A DNA stretch of 64,000 nt from Undaria pinnatifida (lineage: Eukaryota; Sar; Phaeophyceae; Laminariales; Alariaceae), in contig JABAKD010000002.1 in NCBI GenBank assembly GCA_012845835.1, positions 2,086,501 through 2,150,500 on the forward strand, in the 5' to 3' direction. A program made the position numbers and the translations under genes. The notes beneath the pieces are model-generated. The model was not told the DNA's origin. It worked only from the letters and a program-made list of their open reading frames with translations, and did no database searches. Below, piece by piece: positions 55,341 through 64,000 of this stretch. Positions within the stretch are counted from its first letter, which is position 1. Each line of letters opens with the position of its first letter.

Positions 55341-55564
55341 ACCAAGGCTGCGGTAGGGGGGATGTTAACACGCCCCCCTTTTTCACTAATAGATTTGAGC
55401 GAATCGCACGAGTGACTCTGTACCTCACTGACGAAATGAATTTACACGATATGCTTGGCGCAGTGTGGGTAACTGTTGCATTGCGGATTCATGTCGCGAA
55501 ATTAGAATAGCATCCAAGCCTATGACCGCCAAGTTACAGGGCGGGTGTCACTCGCGCGAGTGAC
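55341..55564 (+). repeat. Family B element, full copy ending in palindrome
   Basis: Starts accaaggctgcggtaggggg, runs through gaatcgcacgagtgactctg and ggcgcagtgtgggtaac, and ends at the palindrome GTCACTCGCGCGAGTGAC (55547–55564). 224 bp. Confidence 0.7.
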
Positions 55565-55679
55565 TCTGGGCCACTGCATTAACAAAAGAGAGAAGGGAGC
55601 CCCCCATCGGAGCATTGGTCGGGCTCACTTTTGAGAACTTGTTTTGCAGTGGCTAGGGGTCACTCGCGCGAGTGACCCC
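55547..55679. repeat. Inverted pair of TCGCGCGA palindromes
   Basis: Two palindromes, 18 bp at 55547–55564 and a perfect 24-bp one at 55656–55679 (same core plus GGG/CCC arms), face each other. Each is followed inward by a [CG]CCACTGCA-type stretch, giving ~30 bp imperfect inverted repeats around a ~70 bp centre. Could be a small hairpin element or the joined ends of two family B copies. Confidence 0.7.
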
Positions 55680-57099
55680 CTTGTTCCTCTTCTGTTTTGG
55701 TCACAACTTTGCGCTGTGAGCCTGCACTGGAACGATGACCCCATGCCGCGCCAAAAGCAACCGCCTACAATAGTTTTGTTTTGGTTAGTGAACGTACAGA
55801 GTCTCTGGTGCGAGTGGCTCAAACACATGCTGAACATGGGGGGGCAACCCCCCTACCGAGTAGCCTTCGTCACGGGTGCTAACTGCAGACAGAGAATGTG
55901 GATGCCCCATCCGCCATCACATCGTTCTTTTTTGCATGAAAGCAATGCAACCTGACGCATGGGGTTACTCAACGGGTGAAGGGAACAAAACCGAGGCAGA
56001 GGGTACACACTTCTCGCGTATGAAGAAACTGCCGAAACGATTATGCCTTGGCACAGGCCAAACGAGCCGGTTGCGCTTTAGCTGGTACTGCTGGCTTCAG
56101 GTTTCGAACTGCTAAATAAGCAGCCTATATTGACCGACTTTGGATCTACCTAGTAGCCAGCTCAACGCACGAGGCTGCTGCGTTTTCTTCAACGTTGACA
56201 CGGGACCGCGATTCCAGCCAAAAAACCATCATCGCTGTTCGTATCTATACGATATTAGTAATGAACAACCGGGAGGGCAGCATTCCAATTAGCATGTTCA
56301 AAAAATAACGACAACGTTTGATCTCCCCTGGGATGGGTGGTCAGTATCCCCACATTAGGGAGGTCAACACGAACTGGAATGTAAAAAAAAGTCAAGACGT
56401 ATGTGCCATGGATGAAACATTAAACATTAAAATACAACACAAAAAAGAATTCACCTCTCCAGTACTCCTTCTCGAAAGAGCGGCAGCCAACATATGGATG
56501 CGGCAAACAAAATTGGCACTTACCGAGGAAAATAAACACGTATCCGAATCAGAAGTTCCTGCGAACCAGCTAGCCATCAATCTATCGCATCGCCTACTCC
56601 TCGCTAGAGTCTCACTTAACAGCCGCTTGAACCTCTTCATGCGTGTGTGCGTCGGATCGGACGTTAGGTTACACATATTAATACGATATTCTAAATTTAC
56701 TACAATAGTAGCGACAAGAACGCTTGAAAAGCGCTAGGGAGCGGATTACTCACGACGAGATCAAGGTTGTTGTTTCTACATATTGTTCTAGCTTTACACA
56801 TTCGTACAGACTAATCGAGCAAATTTTCAGGACATCACAACAGCACCGCGAGTGAAGGCGCTCAAAACGATAGCCAAATCCAACAAATGCCATCGGCGCC
56901 AAACATCCCATACAATCAACAGTGGATAGTGCAGGCAATCGACCAAGATGCCATCTACCACGGCCTAGCTTAGCAAGGCACAGGGTACGCCTTCATATAC
57001 AGAGCGAATAATCGCAAAAGTGAACACTCACGCCCACCCCCTCATATATGTCCGTATCGAAACATCCGAGCATCAAAATTTTCTATTGTACCCCCACAA

Positions 57100-57500
57100 C
57101 ATGCATGCTGGGCCCCCAGTGGTCTCATGAGTTCAAGCCGCCATCAAACCACTATCGAAATATGCCAATAATATTAACTAGTGGAGGCGGGTAAGCTGGG
57201 CCACCAGCGCCAACGCCTCATGCAATCAACCCGTCGTCCAGTGTCCAAGAGACCCTATTTTATATAACATGAAAACGTGCACGCTGGGTCACCAGTAGCC
57301 TCGTGTATGCCAACTGTCATTGAACCAATAGATCATCATGAAACACTATATCGTATCGCAAACACGTGTTCGCTGGGCCACCAGAAACTCGATGTACTCA
57401 ACCCGTGGAGTAAACAACAGAGCATTAGCCTGGTCGTGGTGTACAATGCAGGCGTGTATGTTTGGCCACCAATAACCTCGCGTACTCAACCCGTGGAGTA
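57100..57500 (-). repeat. Degenerate ~90-bp tandem array at the WSC gene 3' end
   Basis: About five units; their GGGCCACCAG-like cores lie near 57107, 57193, 57281, 57371 and 57461, spaced 86–90 bp. The two units nearest the gene share tactcaacccgtggagta; the minus strand reads TACTCCACGGGTTGAGTA, which in the first unit is the C-terminus and stop codon of the WSC gene. Units diverge with distance from the gene. Confidence 0.8.
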
Positions 57501-57608
57501 TACACTGAGCGCGTAGGTGCCTCCGCAAGTTTGCTCGGCATCGCCTTCACAGGGGGAGCTGCAGAAGCTCTCTTCAATTTCGCCATAGAAGAAGTCGTCG
57601 CACCAGCA
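57486..57608 (-). CDS. WSC gene terminal exon f (40 codons and TGA)
   Basis: Acceptor CGAACAG|TGC. Begins CWCDDFFYGEIEESFC, contains EQTCGGTYALSVYSTG, then TGA at 57488–57486. The last ~30 nt are the seed of the tandem array at 57100–57500. Confidence 0.87.
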   Translation of the reverse strand, partial: CWCDDFFYGEIEESFCSSPCEGDAEQTCGGTYALSVYSTG

Positions 57609-60600
57609 CTGTTCGGGAGGGATGCATACGGCATACGGTAGAGCAGCACGACGTTGGGGTAGAGCGTGATAGCGTCAGCCCCCTCACGACGGCATCGATG
57701 TCCGACAAGCATCAATCTTGCCGTAGATAGTTGTCAAAGTTCCAGCTTTATTTTGCAGAGATGAACAACGAAGGGCGACGGACGCATGCCATGGTAGAGG
57801 TAGCACTTCTCAACTAAAACGTTTTTCTGGAATGACTGGGCTCCTTAACCTATTAACCCAAAAATCGTCGGAATGCCATTTTTGTTTGCAATAATATTTG
57901 TTTTTCGTATACCTAAGTCGCGGGATTGTTCATAAGGGGGGTGGGTCGTTCTACAGCAGTAGCCCCTCCCAGCTTTTCTTTAACGAGAAATCGCTGGTTT
58001 TGAAACCAGCTCCCGGCCGTATCTCCTAAAATACGGTGCCGCTTGCCCAGTCACGTCATCACTCGACAGTCCTTTGCAATCAAGAAAATATGCGAAGATG
58101 GCAATTTTCGTAACATCCTTCCTCGTGGCGGGCGGCCATCAAGCGTTTGTTAAATATCGCCGTTTTTCTGGGGGCGGGGAGGGTCGCGTAATCAGTCGGA
58201 GGGCATTTTCATTTCGGTCGAAATTAGTTCTTGGGTTAGGTATTTGTATGGAGCTCCTTACGTTTACGTGAGGAGCGCTCCAGAACCATATTTGTGCCCC
58301 TTTACCGGACTGTAAGTAGCATATATATGTCGACGGTAGGGTGGGGGAACAACCGTCAACCTCCTTAAATCGGCGTCAATTGCCGAGGTTGAGAAATCGC
58401 GAAAATAGCCAGGCCACGGCAGTTTTTTCACGACCACAACTCAAAGGTTGAAAGGTTTTCGCCTTGGAAACGGTGAAGCTAGTGCTTCCAAGCCCCCCCC
58501 CCCAACTGAGCAGCTCTCTGCCCTACCTTCGGAACACTCCAAACAGTGCGGTGTTTAACGCACATACCCATCTCAACGTGTCGTGTGCTTATCGCACCCA
58601 TCCAATTTCGGCACATGCACTAGGCCAACATATGCACCTTTTCCGCAGCGGCAAATTTTCTACTTTTTTTACTAATTACACATTTCACTAGTACTAGTCT
58701 ATTATCTTGGCGTTCGCCCGAAGAGCACGCAGCATACTAGTTCACGACCACAACTCAAAGGTTGAAAGATTTTCGCCTGGGAAGGGGTGAAGCTAGTGCT
58801 TCCAAGGCGCTCCCCAACTGAGCAGCTCTGCCCCACCTTCGGAAACACTGACTGCGTGTGAAAAACAGATATGAAAATTTGCAACCTGATGAATTTTATA
58901 TTCGTTAAAATCATAATCCAACGGGGTCGGGTAGTTCTTGGGTCGAGGAGCGCCGTCAGTACAAAAACGCGTTGTTAAAAATAGGTACCTGGTAGTGCTC
59001 TTGAAGTGGCACCTCTCCCTACTGCATCGTATAAAGAATGCGAAGCGTGTCATACAAATTGTTAGTGTGTTCGTCAACAGGCAACTGCTCACCTGAACAG
59101 AGGCTTGAGTCGCGGCGTAGGAGTTTCCATTTTCGGCACAGTGAGCAACGCACACCTTTGCAGCAAGGTTGTACATAGCAACACCGACGTAGACGAGTAG
59201 AAAAGGCAAGGTGGAGGGTGGGTCACGGGTCGCCCGCGAAACTGTACACATTACACCGTTTTCGTTGCCGGAGGAAGAGCACGCAGGAATATCACGACAA
59301 CACAAGTTTCCCGATTCCCAGAACCGTCATTTGGTAAAAACAGTTCAAACATAATACCAAGGTCCTTAACTTTCACATGAATAGAGGCAGACGGCATCAC
59401 GCGAAGTAGACCACCACTGACCTCGTTCGTCATATTTCCGGTAAGATACGCAGATCCATTGGCACTACCCCGGTATGGCGAGTCCGCATAGCACCCAATG
59501 TACGCCAGAGAACTGTCCTCGTCGTCGTCGATCTCGTAAGCGGTCATCGTAAAACTCCCACCGCAGTGCTCGCCGCTGGTGGTGCCAGAGCAGAGCATGT
59601 CACACTCAGCCAACGGTAGCTCATCGCCATTTCTGGTGAGGTCGGCTTCAACAGCACACCAGCACTGCTCCGTTCGAAGCAGCCATATTCCCCACACACG
59701 ACGGTCACACGACGTGGGTTCCCGTTAGCGGAGTAAGGTGCGCCCATAGCAACGAGGGCAGCGGAAAGTGAACACCGCCGGCCTAGAAGGTGCTTCGACT
59801 TATCAACAGACCAAGGCTAAAGGGTAGCTGGGTCACTTTTGGGACCTTTCTCGCAATGCCTCGGGAGCTCTTGCGCGAGTGACCCACCCTGAAGTTTTGA
59901 GACCTTGAGCTTTCGTGCTATTCAAGTCTTGCGATATGAATCAGCGCAATGGGACGGTAAGCTACCCTTCGTCCATGAGATACATATTGTTAACAATAGT
60001 CAGAGTCGTGGTAGTAGTAGTGAAAACCCGGTATTGAAAGCGGGGCTATATCATAATAATAGCAAGGGGCTGTTGCAGACATAGGCCACCCTTTGCAGGT
60101 TTCTCTATTAGGCAGGTTCCACGTTGGTCACTCACTTGTACTAGATAAGCTCTTGTATTAGTTCCACACTCACCGCGGACGAACTGAATAGCGTTCTATT
60201 CCGCGAGGCAATATCATCGTCCTCGTTTTCCTATACGTTCATGCCTTCGAACAAAGGAATGTGAAACCCTTCTATATCAAGCCGTATCCCATATCTTACG
60301 TCTTGTTAGGCTCCCAGGAGAACACCAAAACAATACCATAACGCCGTCATAACATCCTGCCTACTAATACCATGCCGTACCCTTGGTCAACAGGAACACC
60401 TTGAGTCGATTGCTATAATATCGCAACAATAAACTTTCACCAGTCGATTAACTGGAAACCGTTCGGCTTAAGACAATGGGCTGAGAATGACATGGCCGGG
60501 ACCGGGTCGGTGTCATACGTTGGGCGCTGAAGTGACCGTTGGCCCTGCCACTGGTTGGACGTAAACGTGTCGGAGCAACACAAACCGTGACCCAGAGTTC

Positions 60601-63600
60601 ACCAATACCCTCACACGTTGATGACCCGCTTCATATTGAACTTTCAAAGCCAACACGAACCTAATATATTTCGCGTATTTTAATGGACGATGACCGTCAT
60701 TAGTCGCAAGCTAACGAGCGATCTGGAAGAGCCTGGCGAAGCAAGTTCTGTCGTAAAGAACACGGTGTGACATATTAACCCGTTTGCCGATTGACCAGGA
60801 CCGTAGAATTTCGAACCGAACACATGAATACCGAAACTACACTACCAACAGGACGAGCTAGAACGACACGGCAAGTCACACTTTGCAATCCCTCAATGTC
60901 TTACCTCACGAGCATATTGGGTACCGAAGTGTGTGTTGATTCCATCATTGCACAGATCGTAGCAGATCTACCGCGCAATCGGTACAGAGCGCGTGGTTAG
61001 CAGGATGTGCGAAGACAGCTACTGCGGTGTTCATCAAACATATAGACTACAAGAACAGTTGTGAGCATCCATTTCGTAGTATGCTCGAGACAGCCAGAGG
61101 ATCCTGGTCGTCAGCATTAGGGACGAGAGACGGAGTTTCAACCTACTTCGGGCAGGATGAAAATTCTCGAATAGCCAACCGTACCGCCCATGACAAGGCT
61201 GCTGTCTCACTTTCGATGTATCAATACACTTATTTGTATTCTACAACAGTACAAGGCTGGATATGTCTACTAACAATGCCGACGAGATTCGCATCAGCAC
61301 ACCACAGTAAGGCGTCCCCCACAGAATAGGGAAGCTGACACAAGGAAAGATTGGTCGACCGAAGAGAAGGCTTCATCCGCACATACCATGATGGTTAACA
61401 ACAAAGCATCCTTGGTCAGATGGAATGCATGCCACACGTAAGTGTGCAAAGTGCAGGCAGGCTCAAAAAAAGTATACAGGCTTCATCTGGCGGCACCTCG
61501 AGTCAATCTATGCTTGGAAGCAAACCCTCTTGAGCTCTTCCGCGGCCACACATTGGTCCTCGCCTTGCCCGAGCTGGTTCCCGAGGATGGAGTTATCATC
61601 CTTTTAAAGGGGGTAGCCAGTGGTTGTCAGGTTTCTAGCATCTGAATGAGGATGACTGCACGTGACCCCGGTCCGAGTTTTAATGCACGTAGTACGCCCA
61701 ACCCATTAAGGGACCCCATGGGCAAGCATGCAACAAACACTACAGTGTGTGTGCAGTGTGTATTCAAGCAATGCGATTGTCTTCATAGTGGAGACGTGCT
61801 ACGATAGAGGTATTAAGATATATCTTTTTTTGGCGAAAATGGTTTCTGAATGACTTAAGACACTCCTTAACCCAAAATCGTCGGAAAATAACCCATTTTT
61901 TCTTGTCTGATTTTCGTTCTATGACCTAGGCCATGAGATGTTTCATCCAGTAGAAGTTTTATTATCCAAAAAAAAACAAACAAACAGTTTTTGGGAGAGT
62001 TGTTAAGCTCCCAAATTGAGGAACGTCAGAAAAAGGTGGTGTACACCTCTATTGTAGAACGCGTCAGTGGCAAGCCCTCAGTGCAGAGGCCCACTAGTAT
62101 AACCTAATCTATATTGCATGATATCGTTAGGCAACACAACTAAAGTAATGCGGAAGTGAGTTGAAAATTGGCCGAACATATTGAACCCATCAGTATGGCA
62201 TCTGCCATTGGATACCTCGCTGAATGATGAGCGGCGTTGGCTTGAAACATTAAATCAGACAGATCCTTATGCGTTGTACGCCTTTCTGTAATGCCCTTCT
62301 CTGCTGGCCGACTGGCCGTTAATTAAATACAAGCCTGTGCTACTCCGACTATGCGGAAATCTGGTATTTGTATCACCCAATCCTACAGTACATGCCATAC
62401 GTTCACGGCCCGGCTAATCTCCGCAGCAGACGATTTACCTCTGCGGACATGAGCTCTCCAGACTCTTTGCGGGTCATTATTCTGGTTCTCTCGGCATCTT
62501 GAAAGCACCCCACGAGCGAGTATCCTAGCCTCCGGTAGGCACTGATTGAACCAATTCCGCCGCAAGGCGTGCTGGGGTCTCCGGTGCACAGGTAGGTGTA
62601 GGACCGGCCGCACTCGTCGCTGGCAACAGGGTCGTCTGCCCAATCCCCAGCAGTTCCGCAGAAGCACTGGTGTAGTAAGTAGGGCAAGTGTTAATGATAA
62701 TGCCCTCAACTGAACTGTTGAGATTAAAAAATATGTCGCGGAGTTACCGTAGCCAAAGCAAGCGACAGAGGTTTCATCATATACCCCATGTTATCTACTG
62801 CAATCCTACTTCGTTCATCGCAAAGGAGAGGAAGCGGGCAGATCTGAGTTTATCTGCGAAGCTACGCGACAAAAAGGAACCTGCTGCGTTTTTCTCTTCC
62901 GGGTTGTATAACGAAACCTAACGTACACCACGTTGATGACGAACACACCACAAACCTTGGTGCTCAGGGTCGAAAAAATCTGTGCACCCCCCGTCGTATG
63001 ATGTTCAGGACCCGCTGCCAGTTCCCCCTTAAAGAAAAAATCGCGAGAGTGAGTGAAACGTAGTGACGCATGACACGGTTTTCCATACGTATAGCATGGC
63101 GTCAGAGCAAGGCTAAAGTAGGGGGTACCCCCCCCGTTTTTCACTAACGGGTCTGAGCTATCATACTCGCTCGAGTGGCTCTGCACCTCACTACTGACCA
63201 AACACGTTAGGTGGTTAGTCTGGCGCAACCTAGCCAACCATCCCGTCAAGGATTCACGTCGAAAAATTGAAACCGCACGAAAGCCTGTACGACCGCAAAG
63301 CAACGGGGGGCAGTCACTCGCGCGAGTGACCCCGAGCCACTGCAACAGACGCATGCTACTACTTTTCGTCTGAAATGTTTTCTGAGTGACGGGGCTCCTT
63401 AACCCAAAATCGTCGGAAATACGCCATTTTCTGGCGTGATTCTCTTAGCGTGCCTCGAGGCCATGGGAGTTTTCATCCGGTACTGTACAAGCTAGTAGTT
63501 TTGATTTTTTTTTTCTCTCAAATCGGTTTTTGTGAGAGGTCTTAAGCTCCCAAATTGAGAAACCTCAGAAAATATGTGAAGTGTGCACCTCTATCGTAGC

Positions 63601-63723
63601 ACGTGTCAAAACCAAATCTTGTAAAGGGACCCCCTGCTGTTGGTTTCGGTCTTTATGGACTCTCACCTCACTTCCAAGCTCCAGAGCAAAGTATTCGAAG
63701 CCAGAACAATAGTCGGAACAGAT
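57486..63723 (-). CDS. WSC-domain protein, C-terminal three domains (5' end beyond window)
   Basis: Six exons join without a stop, all in phase 0: 63723–63667, 62666–62439, 60967–60905, 59664–59422, 59155–59093 and 57608–57486 (TGA). They encode 258 residues. WSC domains are Cys-rich modules thought to bind carbohydrate, found in fungal wall sensors and many secreted algal proteins. Each domain here is cut the same way: a 19–21 residue exon with C-x3-C and an aromatic (for example FEYFAL, THFGTQYARE), then a long exon starting C-[FW]-C and holding the CSG/CTG…CGG block, which runs on into the next domain's GC[FY]xD start. The last exon ends CGGTYALSVYSTG. The upstream half of the first domain and any signal peptide lie outside, so the N-terminal architecture is unknown. 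No transmembrane segment is seen in this part. Confidence 0.88.
57785..57950. mobile_element. Family A element, truncated copy 5
   Basis: Begins catgccatggtagaggtagc and keeps tttttctggaatgactgggc, tccttaacc and aaaaatcgtcggaat, but the right half is missing. In the intron before WSC exon f. Further partial or inverted copies are at about 20645–20725, 27950–28050 and 55085–55195. Confidence 0.65.
57955..58185 (-). mobile_element. Copia linker fragment inside the WSC gene intron
   Basis: Matches 51065–51270 in the same orientation; shared stretches include accagctcccgg, cgtatctcc, aatcgctggtttt and gcgtttgtt/cgtttgttg. No flanking LTR is seen, so it is a truncated piece of the same family. 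Confidence 0.7.
58431..58852 (+). repeat. Direct ~115-bp duplication in the last WSC intron
   Basis: acgaccacaactcaaaggtt, gaaag.ttttcgcct, gtgaagctagtgcttccaag and aactgagcagctct occur at 58431–58547 and 58742–58852. Confidence 0.85.
59093..59155 (-). CDS. WSC gene exon e (21 codons)
   Basis: Acceptor TGCAAAG|GTG and donor GTTCAG|GTGAGC. Starts VCVAHC (C-x3-C); the aromatic position carries SYAATQ. Confidence 0.85.
59422..59664 (-). CDS. WSC gene exon d (81 codons)
   Basis: Acceptor GGAGCAG|TGC and donor AACGAG|GTCAGT. Begins CWCAVEADLTRNGDEL, contains CDMLCSGTTSGEHCGG, then an acidic linker EIDDDED and the next domain start YIGCYADSPYRG. Confidence 0.88.
59805..59990 (-). repeat. Family B element, inverted copy
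   Basis: On the minus strand it reads TAGCTTACCGTCCCATTGCG, CACGAAAGC and GGGTCACTCGCGCAAGAGC; the palindrome is half lost. In the intron between WSC exons c and d. Confidence 0.55.
60905..60967 (-). CDS. WSC gene exon c (21 codons)
   Basis: Acceptor GCGGTAG|ATC and donor CGTGAG|GTAAGA. Starts ICYDLC (C-x3-C) and ends THFGTQYARE, a classic WSC aromatic block that continues directly into the CWC of exon d. Confidence 0.85.
61791..62065. mobile_element. Family A inverted-repeat element (MITE-like), copy 1
   Basis: Starts GAGACGTGCTACGATAGAGG and ends with the near-complement CCTCTATTGTAGAACGCGTC. AGTG on both sides may be a target duplication. No coding capacity. Internal landmarks: ccttaacccaaaatcgtcgg, cctaggccatg and ttaagctcccaaattgagga. 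Lies in the intron between WSC exons b and c. Confidence 0.78.
62439..62666 (-). CDS. WSC gene exon b (76 codons)
   Basis: Acceptor ACACCAG|TGC and donor GCAGAG|GTAAAT. Begins CFCGTAGDWADD, contains YLCTGDPSTPCGG, and starts the next domain with LVGCFQDAERTRIMT. Confidence 0.88.
63108..63330 (+). repeat. Family B element, second full copy
   Basis: Starts gcaaggctaaagtagggggt and ends at the same palindrome (63313–63330), 223 bp. Two further copies without the palindrome end lie at 14036–14190 and 48270–48450, and a rearranged inverted one at about 59805–59990. Confidence 0.7.
63348..63607. mobile_element. Family A inverted-repeat element, copy 2
   Basis: Starts GACGCATGCTACTAC and ends TGCACCTCTATCGTAGCACG followed by TGTC. 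Same internal landmarks in the same order as copy 1. Lies in the intron between WSC exons a and b. Confidence 0.78.
63667..63723 (-). CDS. WSC gene exon a (19 codons)
   Basis: Acceptor GCGGCAG|ATC and donor AGTGAG|GTGAGA. Encodes ICSDYCSGFEYFALELGSE, the C-x3-C and aromatic block of the first domain in view. Confidence 0.82.
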
Positions 63724-64000
63724 CTGCCGCGACAATAATATGGGCAGTCGTCGTCAAATACGGGCTCGGTGGATAACGGCAATCGATGGCTAAACGGCAC
63801 TGGTATTTCACAGTTCGGCGTGATGTGCACACGTCAAGAATTGACGTTCAGGAGGTATTGGGGCGGAACTATCCAGGAAACGTCTCTTGGACGCGAGCAA
63901 TCTTCAACATCACGTTGGTTAGGCCCGAATGTGGAGACCTTTGTGGCGCAAGCTACGGTAGCGGGTTAATCGACTAATAGTGGTTTTGGGGCTTTCATCT

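Noticed and set aside
59665-59747. Frameshift in the WSC gene between a CGEYGCF stretch and the CWC motif
   Set aside because: An AG acceptor directly precedes TGC at 59664, and the true upstream exon is found at 60905–60967, so no frameshift is needed.

Overview
The window looks like nuclear DNA of a eukaryote with large, repeat-filled introns. I recognise three protein-coding genes and join them here from 17 exons separated by 14 introns, every one with GT–AG ends. The WSC-domain protein, very long introns, poly-G/C tracts and many short inverted-repeat elements would suit a stramenopile, perhaps a brown alga. That assignment is inference; no rRNA, tRNA or organelle marker fixes the taxon.

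Layout. 1–8560: no recognised gene, only repeats and one weak candidate exon (3753–3888, minus). 8570–9210: tandem repeat block directly upstream of the next gene. 9539–13190 (plus): TIM9, a small mitochondrial intermembrane-space chaperone, 3 exons, 101 residues, complete. 13191–20150: intergenic, low complexity, with a 110–130 bp minisatellite. 20151–36270 (minus): a complete 8-exon gene for an Old Yellow Enzyme family flavin reductase, 375 residues. 36285–44900: repeats, partly duplicated between 37.0–37.7 and 41.1–42.5 kb. 45050–47815 (plus): decayed Copia retroelement. 48609–54671 (minus): a second, longer Copia element with two LTRs, also broken. 57486–63723 (minus): the 3' part of a gene with three WSC domains, cut by the right window edge.

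The three genes are not obviously linked in function: mitochondrial carrier import, flavin-dependent alkene reduction, and an extracellular or cell-surface carbohydrate-binding type protein. What they share is architecture: small conserved exons in kilobase introns packed with repeats.

The most unusual observation is that four exons of the reductase gene (3, 5, 6 and 7) have partial copies of themselves, including their splice site, in the adjoining intron. Exon 7 has four such copies in a row. One exon-6 copy is open, in frame, 42 nt long and flanked by both an AG acceptor and a GT donor. A parallel case is the last exon of the WSC gene, whose stop-codon end is repeated as a degenerate ~90 bp tandem array. 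At least five dispersed repeat families recur, one of them a ~270 bp inverted-terminal-repeat element lying in introns of both large genes and another ending in a perfect palindrome around TCGCGCGA.
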